A DNA stretch of 64,000 nt from Cavia porcellus (lineage: Eukaryota; Chordata; Mammalia; Rodentia; Caviidae). Both the position numbers and the translations under genes were made by a program. The notes under the pieces were generated by a model, which saw nothing but the letters and a program-made list of their open reading frames with translations, was not told the DNA's origin and made no database searches. The stretch spans positions 35,601,519 to 35,665,518 of the forward strand of contig NW_026947485.1 in NCBI RefSeq assembly GCF_034190915.1, read 5' to 3'. Position 1 is the first letter of the stretch. Each line of letters starts with the position of its first letter. Shown piece by piece: positions 25,228-36,769 of the stretch.

Positions 25228-25400
25228 GGAGCAGCAGTGTGGCCTTCAGACTCCCTGCATTGGAACCACCTGAGATGCTCTGCACACCAAATGCAAAGAA
25301 TCACAACCTCTGGGAATGGGGCCAGATATTTTCTTACGAAGAGCCCTCTGTGATTCTGGTGCACAGCAATGCTTGCCTTTCCTCTTCCCCTCTGAAAACC
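25228..25400 (+). mobile_element. MER5A-like hAT-Charlie MITE remnant
   Basis: gcattggaaccacctgagat, cacaacctctgggaatgggg and gattctggtgcacagcaatg follow the order of MER5A. Terminal repeats are eroded. Confidence 0.6.
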
Positions 25401-25567
25401 ACTAGACACAGAGCTCTATCTTTGGTAAATTGCCTGCATTTGGCACTTGGTCAATGCTTACACTTTGGGCTGCTTTTGAAAGCTAACTAAACCTTTATAG
25501 GGACAGGTAATGCAATGGCATCTCATTCTTCCCAACACTATCAATTTTTAGAGAAGACTAGAATTAG

Positions 25568-25666
25568 GCTGGGGATTTAGCTCAGTGGCATAAGCACCTG
25601 CCTGGCAAGTACTAGGTTGTGAGTTTGATCCCTGGAACAAAACAACAACAACAACAACAACAAAAA
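25568..25666 (+). repeat. ID SINE with (AAC)n tail
   Basis: gctggggatttagctcagtg, gcataagcacctgcctggca, agtttgatccctgg, then a tail made of about eight AAC units. One of the best preserved IDs in the window. Confidence 0.93.
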
Positions 25667-26184
25667 GTAGGATTGTCTGGCACAAGATTAATATTTTTAA
25701 AGAGAATGTACTACTTGATCAGGAAATACCCAGGTTGAGTTTCAAAAGATAAAAGAAATGAAGGAATTGGAAGAAACTTTAAAATGTAGTTTTTGAATAG
25801 TATATTTAAAGTACCACTTACACATTCACATATCCTGCTAGCCAGCATCACAGGATTGTGCATATAATCTTGTAAAGCTATCACAAAATAGCACCATCTC
25901 AAAGCAATGCCAAATCAAAGAAACAGTCACAGTTAAAATGCTACCTACCTGTCTACATCCACAGATGTCATTCCACTGTGTCTCTGTGTATATAAGATCC
26001 AGCTGCCTCTCAGTGGAAGTTTTTTATTTGCTTGTTTGTTTTTATTTTTTGGAAAGTATTTTGTTTGCATTTCATACAGATTTATAATTTTGAAATCAGC
26101 CTTAGTACACTTCCGAGTCTGAATTCTCTTTAGATAAATTCTAGCTAGCATGAAAAGAGGGCTGGCTTATGTCTTATGTCTGAT

Positions 26185-26360
26185 TCTGCCAATTTTATTT
26201 TTTATTATTTTTTAGTACTGGAGATTGAACCCAGGGCCTCTAGATAGAGCTACATCCCTGACCATTTTTAACTTGTTTTAAATTTTGAAATAGGTTCTCA
26301 TTAAATCAGACTGTGCTTGAACTTGTGATCAGCATTCACACACCTGGCTGGTTCTGCCTC
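26185..26360 (-). repeat. B4-like SINE (ID plus B1 fusion)
   Basis: A reverse ID body (tactggagattgaacccagg ... agagctacatccctgacc) is followed by a reverse B1 body (gaaataggttctcattaaat ... gaacttgtgatcagc), the arrangement of B4. Confidence 0.65.
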
Positions 26361-27446
26361 ACCCAGGGCTTCTGTGATGGCCTTCTCTTGCTCTCAGTAG
26401 ATAAGACTTCTCACATTTGGCTGGGCAAGGCTTATTCAAGGTAAAAGGCAACATTTTCGTATTTACAAACCACACTGTGTTCATAATGTCCTCAGTTCCT
26501 TTTACTAAAGGCAACACATTCTGGTATAAGAGTTGAACATTATAGAAATAAATAAAAGGGAAATCAAACGGCTTATCTTTGTTTACTCAGTAAATTAAGT
26601 TTGTGATTAAGAATGCATCATATTCTAGTACCATGGTTTATTGACAAGGTGAGCACTTCCCATTTTCAAATGCCCAACAGCTCTTGCTACTGAATCTGGA
26701 CCACAAGTTCAGTCTTCATTCTCCGAAGTCACCAGCTGCTCCTAACCTTAGATGGCTGTGTCCAAAATTAAGCCCGTGGTTATGAGCGTGACCTAGAGAG
26801 TATTCGTCAGTCATTGTATGGAAAAAAAGAAAAAGAACCCCATTTTGGACAAGTAATTAAAGGCACATCTACTGACAGTACTTTTTAAAAGCTTTGTTGA
26901 AAAAAGGAAAAGCTGTCCTGTTCAAATGAAAGAATTATGATGTTGCAGTCAGTATCTCTTAGACATCTCCAGAGGATGCCTGGTACTGATGGATTTGGTG
27001 TTTTTCAATGTCCCAGGATCTCAGGGGCCACAGTGTCCTGGTACTGGGTGACCAGCCATGTCCTGCATGGAAAAGGGGAGGAAATCACTGTTACTTTCCC
27101 CAACATCCAGAAAAGAATGGAAAGATGCCAGGGAGAACGGTAGGACATGTCCTTTTTACCTTGAAGTAAAAAAGCAAGACTTCTATTTATTTACTGATTA
27201 TTTTATTTATATTTTTTGGAATTATAAAATAATACGTTCTTTTCAAGTAAGGAAATATATACAACAAAACCTTAAGCCCCCCATTTAGTTCTCTAAAGTC
27301 ACCTCACATCCTGTTTCTCCTCACATCAGCTAAATCAGTATGCTGTGTTAGACAGTTTTCTGTAGCCTTACATTCATAGCATACATATCAAGCCTTTAAT
27401 TTGTACCAGTGCTTTTTATTTGTGACCTTACGAAACTACTGGTGCC

Positions 27447-27562
27447 TTCTTTCTTTCTTCCTTCCTTCCTTCTAGCCTGCCTGCCTTCCTTCCATCCTTC
27501 CTTCTTCCCTTCCTTTCTTCCTTTTCTCCTTTCTTTTCCTTTATCTCTTGTCTTTCTTTTCC
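27447..27562. repeat. Pyrimidine-rich (CCTT)n tract
   Basis: Imperfect ttcc/ttct repeats. They create the spurious Lys/Arg/Glu/Gly-rich minus-strand frame at 27,396-27,581. Confidence 0.95.
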
Positions 27563-27711
27563 TTTTTTGTAATATTGGCAATTGAGCTGAAGGCCTTCAC
27601 ATTGAGGCTATTGTAAAAAATTACTCTAAATTCAAGATTTCAAACAACACAATGCTCATTTTGTTCTTAAATTGCCAATTAGACAGGGCCCAACAATCTT
27701 TTTCAAGATGT

Positions 27712-27830
27712 TTAATTTTGAGACAGGGTCTTGCTAAATTACTAAGTTTCCTAGGCTGTCTTGAATTTGTAATCTTCCTGTCACCCCCTCCCAGAGTGTT
27801 GGAAATAAGCATATGCCTGGGTTTGGTTTG
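27712..27830 (-). repeat. B1-type SINE
   Basis: ttgagacagggtcttgctaa, cctaggctgtcttgaatttg and gtgttggaaataagcatatg in reverse B1 order. Confidence 0.7.
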
Positions 27831-28202
27831 GTTTTGTTAGTTTTAAATGAGTGAGGAACTAATAGTCTAAGATCTTGGATTCTATATCTGGAAGAGTAAT
27901 TCTTCCAGTTACTATAGCTATTGTAACAAAGTTACTCTGTAACATCATGGCTTGAAACAACACAAGAATCATTTTGCTTTCAAATTGCCTTTTGGTCTCT
28001 GTTCCTCTTGGTGTATACTCGTATGACTCGGGACTAAAATCACTCACTTCCAGGTCTGGTCATTGATGCTGGCTGGAAGCTGGGTCTATCAGCCGAATCA
28101 CCAACATTTGGCCTCCACGTGTAGCCTGGGCTTCCTCACAGCATGGTGGCTTCATTATAAAGATTTGCATTTAGGGAAAGAGAGAGCCAGGCAGAAGCAG
28201 TA

Positions 28203-28372
28203 TTGCACCCCACCACCACCAGTGGAGACTGAAACCAAGGCTTTACCTCTGTGCTACATCTCTAGCCCCCCACACCCCCATTTTTTTTGAGACAAGGATT
28301 CCTTATGTCACTAAGTTGCATATGTTAGGTTTGAATTTACAATCTTCCTGCCTCAGTCTCCTCCTCTTCATT
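28203..28372 (-). repeat. B4-like SINE (ID plus B1 fusion)
   Basis: Reverse ID relic (gagactgaaaccaaggcttt ... ctacatctctagcccccc) joined to a reverse B1 (tttttttgagacaaggattc ... cttcctgcctcagtctcct). Confidence 0.65.
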
Positions 28373-28399
28373 CTGTTCATTGAAGTTGCCACAAAGACC

Positions 28400-29930
28400 C
28401 AACTGGGTTCAAAAGGAGAGAAAATAGATTCCATGTCTTCATAGGGATGGGTAAAGTTCAGGGGAAACATATGGGACTAGAAATATTAGAAACAATGCCG
28501 TGGTTTTGCTTTAAAAATACAATTTTCTGCAGTTGTGATAGGAAATCAAAGCTGTGACAGTTGATGCACTTCAACTCCCAGCCTCCAAAATCTGTGGGGA
28601 ATTGGTGAGTAAGGGGTGGCATAGCATGGGGTCTGGGTTTCATCATTACTCTACTTTTGAAAGTCTGGGGAGGGCAGGGCCTAAGAAACAAAAGGCAGAG
28701 TGGAAAGGAACTGGCAAAGTTCTTTTGCTGTTCTTAAACCACACCAGCCATTTAGCATTCTGCTAGGAGAGGGCTGGCATCTGTTGGAGGCATTTTGTTT
28801 ACAACTGAACTGCTTTCTGAATGCACCGACATGGAGATAGGGCCAATGCTGAGATGACTAAGGTTCATCCTGGCTCAAGATTAACTATACACTTCTAATG
28901 TGTTCGGGTAAGACATGTCTCCGCCTAACAGAGGACAAAGAGGCAAACACAATGATCCATGAAAGAGAGAAATCGAGATGCTGCCCAGGTGCAATGAGCC
29001 TTTTTATGTCCCTTCCTCACCTTGTGCTTTTGTAGCTCTGCCTGCAGGCTTCAAGCTCTCTGCCTGAGTTTTCCTGATGGATTCCTTCAGGGATCATTAA
29101 AAGTAATTTGTGAGCTGATGGGGCTTGTGTCTGTCATGCTCAGGAGTCTGTAGATAGCAAAGACCCTGGGAAAGGGTATTTGGAGGATTGCTTCCCTGGC
29201 TAGAGAGTCTGAGAGGGCTTGAAAAGTCCACTGGTGATGCAAGATGCAAGTGGGACCACCAGGTCCTCCCGGAATTGGGTGCAGGTGGGCAGGGGATCAT
29301 TGTCTCCCTTCCCCACTGTCAAGCTGCTGCAGCAAGGAGGGTGTGAGAGCACTCCCATTCGGGGCCCTAAAGAAGGAAGCTGGTCCTCTGTGTAGTAGAA
29401 CTGCTTCAGATCACTGAGCTGCTCAAGAAACCTTTGGCATAGTTTCTTTGTTTCCACTGCTGGATCAGCTTGCTTCCCACCGTCCCTCTTGACCTCTTCT
29501 TTTCCTTTGGGAAGCATTTTCATTTACAAATAGATAGAAGACTTGAATTTTGCACATGCATGGACTAAGTTACCACACATGAAAACACATGAAAAGCCTC
29601 AAAAATGCTCTCTTGAGATACCAGCCCTCTCTTTGGATCAGCTCTTATTCTGGGATGCACACATTCATCTTCCCCATCCTTCCAGACAAAGCCTGTTCCA
29701 TAGAATCCTCTAAAGGCAGAACCAGAAAGCCCACCTTTCCAGTTACCTTCTCTTATTCCTATCATCCCATAACTGTAATCAATGAAAGTACTTGCACTGT
29801 ACTTCCTTAATACTCTGCGTGGTGCTGTTCCTTACATTGTGTGTGGGCTCTACACTCACTGTTGTACTGTGTTGCCCAATCTCAGGTCAGGGTCTCACTC
29901 AAAGCAACAGTTCAAATACAAGAAGATAAA
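28400..29930. other. No recognised gene
   Basis: Comparatively repeat-poor. The 107-codon minus frame at 29,200-29,523 and the 73-codon plus frame at 29,589-29,810 have no recognisable relatives. Confidence 0.4.
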
Positions 29931-29959
29931 GCAGATTCAGTCTGCATTGATGTGATGTC

Positions 29960-30090
29960 AGGTCTGTGTGTCTACTAGGTGGTGATAATATCTTGGTATT
30001 CAAACACTAATCTAGGTGCTTCTGTGGAGGTTCTGTGCAGAGATTGGTGACATACGCAAGCAACTGACTTTAAATAAATGAAATTATCCT
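29960..30090 (+). repeat. MaLR-like fragment (tentative)
   Basis: tattcaaacactaatctagg followed by tgcttctgtggaggttctgt matches a phrase common in mammal-wide LTR repeats. Confidence 0.35.
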
Positions 30091-30238
30091 CAAAGAGGTA
30101 GATGAATCTCTATTGAAAAATCATAAGAGAAAAACTGAAGATTCTCTAAGAAAGAAGACATTTTGCTTTAAGATTGTAGCTTCAATTTGTATGTACCAAT
30201 CCTCAAGATGAATATAATTATTAATAAGTATTACATAA

Positions 30239-30318
30239 AATACCAAATATATACATATATACTACATATGTATATATACCAAATATATATATATATATAC
30301 ATAAATATATAAACTGAT
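30239..30318. repeat. AT-rich simple repeat
   Basis: Imperfect (ATATAC)/(TA)n run with short palindromes. Confidence 0.9.
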
Positions 30319-30324
30319 AAAATA

Positions 30325-30440
30325 TTCCTATTTTACCTTTATAAGACAAGCTGGTTGTATTATCCCTTTTTCATAGATGAAGAGATCAACAGAGGAATTA
30401 AAAGTAATATCCCAGGTCTCACTTTAAGCCTCATTTTACT
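30325..30440 (-). repeat. MIR SINE fragment
   Basis: ccctttttcatagatgaaga with atatcccaggtctcac is the reverse of the MIR core. Confidence 0.55.
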
Positions 30441-30464
30441 AATGATAAAGTTGGAGTTGTGTCT

Positions 30465-30825
30465 CAGTCACTTTCTACATCAGTGAGAAAAAATACCAAG
30501 TATCTGCAACTTAAAGGAGGAGTGATTTACTCTGGCTTGCATTTTAGAAATTTCTGTCCTTGAATGGTCATTGGCATCTTGGAATGGCCTGGGCAGAGGA
30601 CACCTGCTCACCTCATGGCAGCTAGGGCACAGAGGGTGAAGGGAGGAACTTGTTAGAGGAAGTCACCCTTCCAGGTGTCGCCCTCAGTGAACTCCTACTT
30701 CTACCCTGCTTCCTAATAATAAGTTAGACATACTGTCCCATAATCCATCATCTTTCAAAAGACCCACCTATAAACACAGGAGGCTTTGGAGAAACATCTA
30801 GATACAAACTGTAACAGATTACAGT
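30465..30825 (+). repeat. Medium-reiterated rodent repeat, copy 3
   Basis: gtctcagtcactttctacat, aaaaaataccaagtatctgc, aaaggaggagtgatttactc, and the end aggctttggagaaacatcta. Shares its end with the copies at 8.3 and 16.5 kb. Confidence 0.55.
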
Positions 30826-31019
30826 TTAAGATTTTTGACTCTGTTACTCTGCTGAAAGAGAATATACGAAAGAGAATATACTCAGTTATGTTAGTTTTTT
30901 TGTAGTTAATTTAACAAAATCCATTAAAGACTAGAGACCGAGTGTGGAGCGAATGTAAAGTTGGATGAGCCACAGTGTCCACCTTCAAGGAGCTCACAGC
31001 ACAAGGGAAGACAGTTGAG

Positions 31020-31345
31020 ATGTGTCTTAGTTACTTTTTACTCGTTGAGACAAAATACCTGATGCCCAAAGTCAGAGAAAGAAAGGTTTATTTCTTACAG
31101 TTCTTGGAGGTTTCAGTCTATACTCAGTTGGCTCCAAAGCAGGGTGGCATGGCGGGGCTACAGCCCATAGCAACTGCAAACAGCAAGGCACGAACTGGCA
31201 AGAGAGACACACACCTTCTTCCCGCTATTACATCATATCCTGGCTCAACTCATGGGTGGGTGTAGCACTCACACCACCAATCTGAGTGGTACACATTGAA
31301 CCAATCACAAATGCATAATTGCATGAGGCTTGAGGGCCACTGACA
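31020..31345 (+). repeat. Medium-reiterated rodent repeat, copy 4
   Basis: gtgtcttagttactttttac, gagacaaaatacctgatgcc, ttggctccaaagcagggtgg, gcatgaggcttgaggg. Closest in its start to copy 1. The 96-codon frame at 30,975-31,265 lies in it and is not a gene. Confidence 0.65.
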
Positions 31346-32119
31346 TAAACCATGACAAGGTAGTCATGGAATGCAATGGGCTGCACTCTCTACATCATTA
31401 AGAGGAAGGCCCTTCCCACCTGCCTTGTCCTACCTTTTTCATGGTATATTGTTGGCAAAAATTATCTTTCCCAAATTTAGCAATTTTGTGTATAAGGGAC
31501 TACATTTATGTGATCATATGCGTAGGGTGGATGTGGATGCAGTGGCCAGATGTAACTCCATCCCTCCATATGTACATAACGGCAGTCACTGGAGTCAGTA
31601 GCAGTGCTTTGTGAGTTCCCCAAGAAAGAGATGAGGAACCAGCCTTGGAAGGGAAGAAAAACAGGTAGAAGAATAAAGGCCAGATGGATGAGAAGGAGCT
31701 TTCTAAACTCCCTCAAGCATCACGGACTCTCTCCATCCTAACTATTGCTGCTCTCACTTTCCTCCTATTAGTTTGAAACTTATTAAAAAAGATAATTAAA
31801 AGCATAGAAGATTTTTGAGAGAAATAAGGAAGAGATAAGAAGGGTTACATAAAGCAATAAAATGATTGGAAGAAGTATTTAGACTCAAATAATAGCAATT
31901 ATAAAAAATGAGAGCAAGTTTGGAAGATTAACAATTAAAACAGTTGTAAAATAGTTTAAAGAACAAAGTCATAATTGATAGCATAAAGTGAAATTACAAT
32001 TAATGTTAGTTATAAAGTAAAATTACATCAAATTATACACTTTGAAGATTAGTAATTAAAAAGTAGAGATAAATAGCATTAAGTTTAAAAACTATAGTTA
32101 ATTAAAGTATATTATAGAA

Positions 32120-32515
32120 ATGATGTTTATTAATAGAAAAATGGACAAAGGTGAATTTACACAATGAAGAAATCCAAATACAAAATGTACGTGGAAAAAT
32201 GTTCAATCTCACTAAATAAACGCAAAATAAACTGTAAGCTATTGAATTTTATTTTTCAAATTTCTAATGGTTTATAAATGATGATATTTAGTGTAGTCAA
32301 GGATACAAGAAACAACAATCTCCAGTCCCACATGTGGACCCACAATTGCTTAGCAGAATTTTAAAACAACATAATAGTAGACTAACAATGGCCAATATGT
32401 CGCACATTGCTATCTTTAAAGTTCAGATTACAATACGTAGGCATGAAAAATGATCAAACAATAAAAGCACAAGCCATTCTTTCTGATGAACCTACAGAGA
32501 GATCAGCAGTATAAT
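32120..32515 (+). mobile_element. L1 ORF2 tail (left part of interrupted L1)
   Basis: agaaaaatggacaaaggtga ... aaaatgttcaatctcactaa is the L1 ORF2 3' region. It stops where the minus-strand L1 begins, and a plausible continuation resumes at about 33,440. Confidence 0.55.
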
Positions 32516-32539
32516 TTGCTGTCATATATATCTATACAT

Positions 32540-33370
32540 CTACCATATATATATGATCTTTTGCTTTCTTTATTTTCTCCTTTCCCAATCCCACTTATTC
32601 TTCCCTTTTGATCAGTTTCTTCCCCTTTCACGTTCACAGTATCTACTGTACATTTTGAATCTTACTTAACCTTCCAGTTTTTTTTACACTAGGGAGACAA
32701 TACAGTGTTTACACATGTGAGTCTGATTTATTTCACTTGTGAGTATGATCTCTAGTTGCATCTATTTACCTAAAGAAGTCTTGTTTGTCCTTCCTTGTAG
32801 CTGCGTAGTTCTTCATTGTATAAAAATACATCTTTTTTGTTTGTTCCATGGTTGATGGGCATTTGGGTTATTTCTAAGATTTAGCTACTACAAATTGTGC
32901 TGCTATAAACATGGGTGCACATGCATTGCTGTGGTATGTTGCTTTCAATTCTTCTTGTAAAATACCCAGAAAGGCAATAACTAGATCAAACTTAGTTTTT
33001 AAAGGGATCTCCACACTGATTTCCAAAGTGGTTGCACCAGCCTACATTCTCGTCAAGAATGGAGAAGTGTTCCTTTTCTCCCATAGGCCTCCCTGCTTTT
33101 GTTATTGGTTGATTTCTTGATGATAGCCATTCTTTTTTTTTTTTTTTTAATCTTTTTATCGGTACCGAGGATCAAACTCACGACCACCTACTTGCAAGGC
33201 AGGCGCTTATGCCGCTGAGCTAAATCCCCAACCCCAGTGGTAGCCATTCTTTCTGGAGTGAGATGAAATCTCAGTGTGGTTTTAATTCGCATTTCTTGAA
33301 TGACCAATACTATTGAACACTTCTTCATATATTTATTTGCCATTTATATTTCTTCATCTGAGAAGTGCAT
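32540..33370 (-). mobile_element. L1 3' end inserted in another L1
   Basis: Reverse L1: atggttgatgggcatttggg, tgctgctataaacatgggtg, gaaggca(a)taactagatc, ctgatttccaaagtggttgc, gagtgagatgaaatctcagt. Interrupted by an ID SINE at 33,136-33,240. Confidence 0.8.
33136..33240 (-). repeat. ID SINE inside L1, with 12-bp target duplication
   Basis: A poly-T then a near-consensus reverse ID body (ggtaccgaggatcaaactca ... gccgctgagctaaatcccca). The flanks tagccattcttt at 33,124-33,135 and 33,241-33,252 are identical, which marks the insertion exactly. Confidence 0.95.
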
Positions 33371-33439
33371 AGAGCCATAAGTTTTGGCAGCAGAGTTAGG
33401 CAAGACACAGTGGGTTCACAATATGCAGATTCCCCCCAC

Positions 33440-33890
33440 CCCGCCCCTTGATAAATTCACTGCTAGGAGTTTATCCTAAAATGATAATCATGAGCTGTTG
33501 TGGTGAGTTGCCTGTAATAAGTTTCATCAATACTATGTTAATGTTAATAATGTTTTTAAGATTAGGGAAAAACCCCCAATTTCCTAATAATAGGAAATTC
33601 AATCAATAGATTAAAATTATCACTAAATAATCATTAAAATACTACTATAGCATAGCTGATGGCAAATAAAATATAATCATAATATGATAAAAACCTAAGA
33701 GGTTAAGTAACAGTATATACAATATGCCTCCTCTTCCTCTGGAGAAAAAAATATATGGGTGTATATGTTAATGAAATGTTAGTAGTATTTATGAGTAGTA
33801 GGTATTGTAGATGATTTTGTTTGCTACATTTACTATACATTTTAAATTTTAGTTTAGATTAGTAGTATCTTTCTTGTGGGAAGTTTTAAT
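33440..33890 (+). mobile_element. L1 3' end (right part of interrupted L1)
   Basis: cactgctaggagtttatcct corresponds to the L1 phrase 'ttctaggaatttatcc'. It is followed by 3' UTR-type sequence (gaaattcaatcaatagatta, cctcttcctctggag). Confidence 0.55.
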
Positions 33891-33980
33891 AAGCAAAATT
33901 GCTTAAGAAAGACTAAGGAAAATAGAATAAGAACTTAGAAATAAATTAAGAATTTAAAAATAGGATCAATTTGAGTAATT

Positions 33981-34078
33981 TTTTTGTTTGTTTTTTTGAG
34001 ACAGGGTCTCACTGTGTAGGCCAGGCTGACCTCAAACTTGCAGTGATCCTTCTGCCTCAGTCTCCTGAGTGCAATTTG
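33981..34078 (-). repeat. B1 SINE
   Basis: tttttttgagacagggtctc, actgtgtaggccaggctgac and cttctgcctcagtctcctga. Low divergence and 5'-truncated. Confidence 0.88.
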
Positions 34079-34189
34079 AGTAACTTAAATATCTCAAACA
34101 TATATAAATAGCATATAACATAAGATTTAAAATATAATAAAAATGTATTCAAAATAAAAAGAATAGGATGTAGAATAACATAAAATCAT

Positions 34190-34320
34190 TATTTGTTGAG
34201 TTTTTAGTGAATGCCAGATATTACTTATGTCAGGAGTTTTAAATATATTAATATGTTAAATATATTACCTAAGATCAGTGTGATAACACATTTTTTTAAA
34301 TAAGTGAATCAATGGATAAA
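34190..34320 (-). repeat. MIR SINE fragment (weak)
   Basis: ttgttgagtttttagtgaat with gccagatattacttatgtca looks like a reversed MIR end. Confidence 0.35.
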
Positions 34321-34674
34321 GAGGACAAAAGGGCAGAAATATATGCAAAAGACGCCTTAGTTCTTACAGGGCATCAACACCTCTTCCAGACTCCCCTCTT
34401 ACAGCCACATATTGGGAAAGTGAGTTTCTCCTTCTGCCATTTACTGGGTGCCAAGCAGCAGCACAGTCAATGGTTACTCAGGCGCCAACTCAATTCTGCG
34501 TAGTCTTTGTCTCTGTTTAGGGTCTATGAGAACTTTCATTCAGCTCCTGATGCAGTCTTTACATCCTATCCTGACAACCTAAGGGACCAAGCAACCCTGG
34601 CTTTGTGTAATGACATCCCTGTACTACCCTAATGGTTGGGAGTATCTGGGTGACCTGGTAGACAGAGATGAAAC

Positions 34675-34790
34675 AATTTATCAGTTAGAATGCTGCATGT
34701 AATAACTTAAACAACACAAAACTCAGGTTTATCTGCTCATATATCTGAAAACTCCTGGGAGACACCTGGTTTCAGGTAAGGTTTGATTCA
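34675..34790 (+). repeat. Ancient interspersed repeat, unclassified
   Basis: Resembles the 23,815 block: tagaatgctgcatgtaataa, ctgctcatatatctgaaaac, acctggtttcaggtaagg. Confidence 0.35.
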
Positions 34791-34799
34791 GAGCGAAGT

Positions 34800-35430
34800 G
34801 TTAGAACTTAAACTGTTATTGTTTTCCCAAATTCTTTGCTCTAATCTCTCAGTTTAACTCAGCTTTCAGGCAGGCTTTGTTAGAAAACAAAAAGAGTTAC
34901 TTTAGGCTATATTTTCCTTTTCACATAATGGGAATCTATTCCAGTATCTTCCTTATAAGGATACTTTTCTAGACATATCAGAAGATCTGCTAATAGGCTT
35001 AAACCATGGAAACCCATCCTTTGCTGAAATTGAGGACTGGAGACAGCATTATTCAAAACTGATGAGTGAGAAGGGAAAAAAGTGAATTTGCCATTAGGAA
35101 ATCAGATTATTAATAGTGAGGAAGCAAAGAAACTAAGGTGAGGAAAGAACCAACAGCTGTCCATCCCAGCAATTCCCCCACCTCAGGGAGCTACAGAAGG
35201 AGGGGACATTTGAAATGCAGCTTTACGGAAGTTTATGGCCTAAAGATCAGAAGGAAAGTCTTTGTGAGGTGTCACCAGGCTGAGTGGTTTAAAGGTATGC
35301 AAAGTACTGGGCTGCCTAGAAAGGTGAAAAATTAAAGGAGACCATAAATGCAAATAGGAAGGGAGATTGACAGTGATCACACCATACCTGATTAATGGAG
35401 AAGGAACAGAGTGCAGATAAATTTCATTTG
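34800..35430. other. No recognised gene
   Basis: Non-coding, no assigned repeat. Confidence 0.4.
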
Positions 35431-35435
35431 AATGT

Positions 35436-35756
35436 ACAGTGGTCCCTTGGTATCTCCTGGGGAATGATTCCAAGACCCCCCACAGATGTCAAAAGCCATG
35501 GATGCGTAAGTCTTTTATATAAAGTGGCATAGCATTTGCAAATAACCTCCTGTATTCTTTAAATCATCTTTATATTATATATAATATCTAATACAACTGA
35601 AAAGCTATATAAATAGTTGTTATATGATACTACTTAGGGAATAAAGACAAGAAAGATCTGTGTGTGCTCAGTGCAGACACAATTTTTCTCAAATATTGTC
35701 TATGAATTTTTGCTCAAGTTCATAGATGAGGACCCACAGATACAGAGAGCAGACAT
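35436..35756 (-). mobile_element. Tigger-type (TcMar) MITE
   Basis: Flanked by TA on both sides. The left end cagtggtcccttggtatctc is roughly complementary to the right end agatacagagagcagacat. The interior (ttatataaagtggcatagca, taatacaactgaaaagctat, tacttagggaataaagac) matches a MER8/Tigger-like consensus from memory. Confidence 0.7.
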
Positions 35757-36264
35757 TACTCACTCTAGGATAGCAGGTCTTAAGAGTGTTGATGCATTAT
35801 ACTTACCCATACCCTTAAATTCATTTTAACAACATGATACTTAAAATTAGCTTGAAGAAAAATACCCAAAATGACCCTGATTTGTGTGGACTGATTTCCA
35901 TTGTAGCAGAACTATTCCCACCATGATCAATTTCAAGCTGTGAAGATGAATGACCCTGAATATAGAATGGAATGTTGAAAGACGTGGGGTAAATCTCATG
36001 ATTCCCTGGGAGCTGGCTCTAGCATGCCTCTGCTTTTAAATCCTCAGTCACAATTCCCTCAGTCTGGGACTGTCTTGGACACTTCCATCTGACTGCCACT
36101 CCCCACCCCCCCATTCTGATTTTCTCAGTTTCATAAATGAATGACTATAATAGATTCAGAATATTCTTGTTAATTATGAAGTATTCTGGATCTCAGGTTT
36201 TCAGTGGAGGATTTACTCATCCCTTAAGACATATTCTACCAAGAAAATCTCTCTCTTTCCCCCT

Positions 36265-36765
36265 TTAAATTTAAATTTTAATTGAAGTATTACTTACAGG
36301 CAAGTGCACAAATCATAAGTCTACAGCTCAGTGAATTTTACAGATACACACACTCATGTAATAACCAGAAAGGTTCATGATTAGAATATTTCCAACCCTT
36401 GCTAGGTCAATTCCATTCACAAAGGTAACCACTTCTCTGATATATATTATTGTAGGTTAGTTTTGCCCTGTGGTACTGATTAACCCAAGGCTTTGTAGAT
36501 ACCAGGGAAGCATCTGCTCCTGAGATGTATTGCCAGCCTTTGCATTTTGTTTCTTCAACACCAAGTAATCGGCCTATGCTTACTCTTTCTTTCTTTCTTT
36601 CTCTCCTCAGCATTATGCCTATGCTATACAAGTACAGCTATGCTGTTAAGTGTGATGATAGTTTTATTCTCTCTTGTTTTAGTATAACATTCCATTGTGT
36701 GGATATACCAGAGTTCATCCATTCTAAAGATGATGAATATTTGGGCTTTGGAGGTTTTGATGGTT
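36265..36765 (-). mobile_element. L1 3' UTR, old
   Basis: aattgaagtattacttacag, agctcagtgaattttacaga and aacattccattgtgtggata in reverse L1 order. A TTTC run at 36,585-36,605 lies inside. Confidence 0.65.
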
Positions 36766-36769
36766 TAGG

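Noticed and set aside
25568..25640. tRNA-like sequence (A-box and B-box)
   Set aside because: It is the tRNA-derived head of an ID SINE with an AAC tail. It lacks a proper cloverleaf and is one of several dispersed copies.
27396..27581. Lys/Arg/Glu/Gly-rich minus-strand frame
   Set aside because: Translation of a pyrimidine microsatellite.
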